This document shows positions 5,179 to 7,520 of a stretch of DNA of 7,520 bases, one piece after another. The notes below the pieces were generated by a model, which worked only from the letters and a program-made list of their open reading frames with translations, made no database searches and had not been told where the DNA came from. A program made the position numbers and the translations under genes. Within the stretch, counting starts at the first letter, position 1. Every line of letters begins with the position of its first letter. Source of the DNA: Oscillospiraceae bacterium (GTDB lineage Bacteria > Bacillota > Clostridia > Oscillospirales > Oscillospiraceae). The stretch is taken from contig JAJBVW010000048.1 of NCBI GenBank assembly GCA_020866945.1, positions 1 to 7,520 on the forward strand, written 5' to 3'.

Positions 5179-7520
5179 TCCTAATGGGTCATAATCCGCA
5201 TAAACAGAAACGCCCTTGTATTTCTTTCCATTATTACCATTCATAAGCACCCAACTTACAGCGGCTCGCAGGGGCTTTCCCTCCGGCCCGCTGACCGTCA
5301 CCCGATAGCACCAGGCTTTGTTCATCCTCGCAACAGGAAGGGGCGCGGGGCCAAGCACCTTAACTTCCGAAAGCGTTTCAGTCAGGCGCAGAAGCTCCCG
5401 GCGGATGTCCCGGCAGCAGCGAAGCACTGCGTCTTCATCCTCCCCTGTCGCGGTCAGGACAAACAGCTCAGAAAAGGGCGGCGTTCCTGAGAGCTTCCGC
5501 AGGGACGGCTCATCCCGATAACAGCTCTCAGAGTCCTGCTCAGCTGCCTGCTGGATGATTTGATTTTCCGGGGTAAAGGTCTGAATCACTGCTCGGCCTG
5601 GCTTGGAAAAACGGCCGCTTCGGCCAATGACCTGCGTTATCAGCGAAAACGTTCGCTCCCCCGCCCGGTACTGGCTGGCATACAGGCTCTGGTCAGCGGA
5701 CAGAACGCCTACCAAAGTGACATTTTCAAAATTCAGACCCTTTGTCACCATCTGCGTCCCCACCAGGATAGGGATGCGCTGAACGCGAAACTGCTCAAAC
5801 AATGCTCGGTGACTTCCCACAGGTGCCACGGCGTCCGCGTCCATCCGCAGGATGGGTACGCCGGGAAACGCTTCCTGAATCTGCTCCACCACCTTTTGGG
5901 TTCCAATACCGGTGAAGCTCAGCCTTCCGCCGCAGTTGGGGCAGGCCCGGTCAACAGGCTGGGTATGGCCGCAGTAGTGGCACATCATGCGATTGCCTAT
6001 ACTGTGATAGGTCAGATTTGCAGTGCAGTTGGGACACTTATAAGTATATCCGCAGACGGCGCAGGCTACCAGCTTGTTGGCTCCCCGCCGATTGAGAAAG
6101 AGAATTGTTTGCTCATCGCGGGAGAGATTCTCCTCAATTTCCTCCCGCAGGACAGAGGACAGACAGGTGCCGTTGCCCTGCTGTATCTCCCGCTTCATGT
6201 CAGCAATCCGCACCTCTGGCAGACGCATGGCGTTATATCGTTTTGTCAGGGTGAAAAGGTGATACCGTCCAATTTCCGCATAATAACGGGAACGAATATC
6301 TGGAGTGGCGCTGCCCAGCACAAGCAAAGCATTCGCCTGGGCGCAGAGAAATTTTGCCACATCTCTGGCGTGATAGCGGGGCGTGGTCTCGGATTTATAG
6401 GTGTCCTCCTGTTCCTCGTCTATGATAACGACGCCCAGGTTCTCCACCGGCGCAAAAACGGCGCTTCGGGTTCCAATAACCACCCTGGCTGCCCCAGAAC
6501 GAATGCGCTTCCACTCATCATAGCGCTCCCCCATGGACAGGGAGGAATGAAGCACCGCAATGCTGTCCCCAAAATGGGAAGAAAAGGTCTGTATCATCTG
6601 TGGGGTCAGTGCAATCTCAGGCACGAGGAATATTGCTGAGCGGCCCCGACTTATAGCCTCATGGATAAGGCGAATGTATACAGTGGTCTTGCCGCTGCCG
6701 GTCACGCCAAAAAGCAAGGCCGCCTGTGGCTTTTCTGCCTCCATCAGCTTCAGAAGACCATCAAAGGCCGTCTGCTGCTCCCCGTTCAGCACGGGCAAGG
6801 CCTTTCGCTCCCCCTGGGCATAGGCGGGGCGGCGATAGACCGTCTCCTTGGCCAGGGTGACAAGGCCCTTTTCTGCCAGGCGCTTCACCGTGTCCCTCCC
6901 TGTACCGGTAAAATAACACAGATCTGCCACGGACGCCTTGCCAAGCTGGGCCAGCACCCGCAAAACGGAGGCTTGTCTGACGGCTCGCTGATTTTTTTCC
7001 GCATAGGCCAGAGCCTCTTCCGGGGAAACGGCGAGCGTAGCCCGCTGGATGGTTTTGTCCCCACCCCGGCGGGCGGCCTCCGCCCCGGCGGATAAAACGC
7101 CCTTTTTCACAAGACTTGCCAACGCGGGGCCGGGATTCTTCGTGCCAAAAACGGATTCAATATCCGCCAGCTCGCAACGTCCCCCATGGCCGCATACGGT
7201 GTCGAGGGCCAAAATTTCCGCCTTACTGTTTCCGGCAAGCTGGTAAGCCCGTGTCTGTTCCATGCCTTCCATCAGGCAATATACAGGCCATACACGATAC
7301 CATAGTCCTGCCGGAAGCATCGCCTTGACTCCGTCCATGACGGTGCAGAAAAAGCGCTCCCTCATCCAGAAGGCCAGCTTCAGCTGCTTCTCTGTCAGAA
7401 GAGGCTCCTGATCCAGCACCTCCAGCACAGGCTTCATGGTTTTTTCCGTCTCTCCGCCCAGCGCCAGCACTACCCCCTCCCGGGGACGGCTGCCGCCAAA
7501 GGGTACGGCTACCCGCACCC
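5176..7520 (-). CDS. priA: Primosomal replication-restart helicase PriA, N-terminus cut by right edge
   Basis: 3'-5' superfamily-2 DNA helicase that reloads the replisome at stalled forks. About 780 codons are visible; the reading frame runs off the right edge, and the first few tens of residues of the 3'-end DNA-binding domain are missing. The first visible codon, a GTG at 7518, lies inside the conserved RVAVPFG region and is not the real start. Counting from it: Walker A GVTGSGKT (271-278), Walker B DEEQ (367-370), GSATP (402-406), an eight-cysteine zinc region (Cys 486, 489, 495, 498, 513, 516, 526, 529), GTQMVTKG (587-594) and QVIGRSGR (629-636, arginine-finger motif VI). It ends in YADYDPLG, a normal PriA C-terminus, so the 3' end is complete. 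Walker B is DEEQ rather than DEEH. It is the most upstream gene visible, and def follows after 80 nt. Confidence 0.97.
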   Translation of the reverse strand, partial: VRVAVPFGGSRPREGVVLALGGETEKTMKPVLEVLDQEPLLTEKQLKLAFWMRERFFCTVMDGVKAMLPAGLWYRVWPVYCLMEGMEQTRAYQLAGNSKAEILALDTVCGHGGRCELADIESVFGTKNPGPALASLVKKGVLSAGAEAARRGGDKTIQRATLAVSPEEALAYAEKNQRAVRQASVLRVLAQLGKASVADLCYFTGTGRDTVKRLAEKGLVTLAKETVYRRPAYAQGERKALPVLNGEQQTAFDGLLKLMEAEKPQAALLFGVTGSGKTTVYIRLIHEAISRGRSAIFLVPEIALTPQMIQTFSSHFGDSIAVLHSSLSMGERYDEWKRIRSGAARVVIGTRSAVFAPVENLGVVIIDEEQEDTYKSETTPRYHARDVAKFLCAQANALLVLGSATPDIRSRYYAEIGRYHLFTLTKRYNAMRLPEVRIADMKREIQQGNGTCLSSVLREEIEENLSRDEQTILFLNRRGANKLVACAVCGYTYKCPNCTANLTYHSIGNRMMCHYCGHTQPVDRACPNCGGRLSFTGIGTQKVVEQIQEAFPGVPILRMDADAVAPVGSHRALFEQFRVQRIPILVGTQMVTKGLNFENVTLVGVLSADQSLYASQYRAGERTFSLITQVIGRSGRFSKPGRAVIQTFTPENQIIQQAAEQDSESCYRDEPSLRKLSGTPPFSELFVLTATGEDEDAVLRCCRDIRRELLRLTETLSEVKVLGPAPLPVARMNKAWCYRVTVSGPEGKPLRAAVSWVLMNGNNGKKYKGVSVYADYDPLG

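Noticed and set aside
5156..5179. Seven-codon frame overlapping the priA stop on the minus strand (ATGATAAAATATGCAG start), a possible leader peptide.
   Set aside because: No good ribosome-binding site, no run of regulatory codons, and no hairpin structure of an attenuator follows it.
5560..6639. A 359-codon open frame on the + strand opposite priA.
   Set aside because: It lies entirely antisense to well-conserved PriA helicase and zinc motifs, its translation shows no recognisable domain, and long antisense frames are common opposite GC-rich genes. Same for the shorter + strand frames opposite the kinase, phosphatase and RsmB.
1..7520. Search for mobile elements, defence genes, CRISPR arrays, tRNA/rRNA genes or an unknown system.
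   Set aside because: Almost every base is accounted for by seven recognisable housekeeping genes; no repeat arrays, transposase motifs, RNA genes or unexplained reading frames were found.

Overview
The window is a single-direction housekeeping cluster. Every supported gene lies on the minus strand, so it reads from right to left: priA, def, fmt, rsmB, rlmN, prpC (a PP2C phosphatase), then a Hanks-type Ser/Thr kinase. This order is known from low-GC Gram-positive bacteria, especially Clostridia. The moderately GC-rich coding DNA and the style of the proteins (for example PriA with DEEQ instead of DEEH) suggest an Oscillospirales/Ruminococcaceae-type gut clostridium. That placement is inference from protein style, not a database match.

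Layout on the + axis: 1-652 is the N-terminal 217 codons of the kinase, cut by the left edge. 654-1397 is the phosphatase. 1398-2441 is the 23S rRNA/tRNA adenine-C2 methyltransferase RlmN. 2417-3667 is the 16S rRNA m5C methyltransferase RsmB. 3669-4586 is methionyl-tRNA formyltransferase. 4583-5095 is peptide deformylase. 5096-5175 is the only real intergenic gap. 5176-7520 is the primosomal helicase PriA, cut at its N-terminus by the right edge. No RNA genes, mobile elements, CRISPR arrays or convincing terminators were seen.

The genes from def to the kinase are packed tightly: a 4-nt overlap, a 1-nt gap, a 25-nt overlap, a 0-nt gap and a 1-nt gap. This points to one transcript with coupled translation. 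Functionally it joins N-formylation and deformylation of nascent proteins, two ribosome-modifying methyltransferases, and a reversible Ser/Thr phosphorylation pair.

No undescribed system is visible. Two things merit a second look. First, the kinase reading frame suddenly loses conserved residues in the last ~100 bases at the left edge, with inferred changes almost all towards G on the coding strand; this looks more like a contig-end sequencing artefact than biology. Second, the kinase has a threonine-free, acidic activation segment together with an HMD catalytic loop. The short priA-def gap also carries paired direct repeats and a possible extended -10 promoter.
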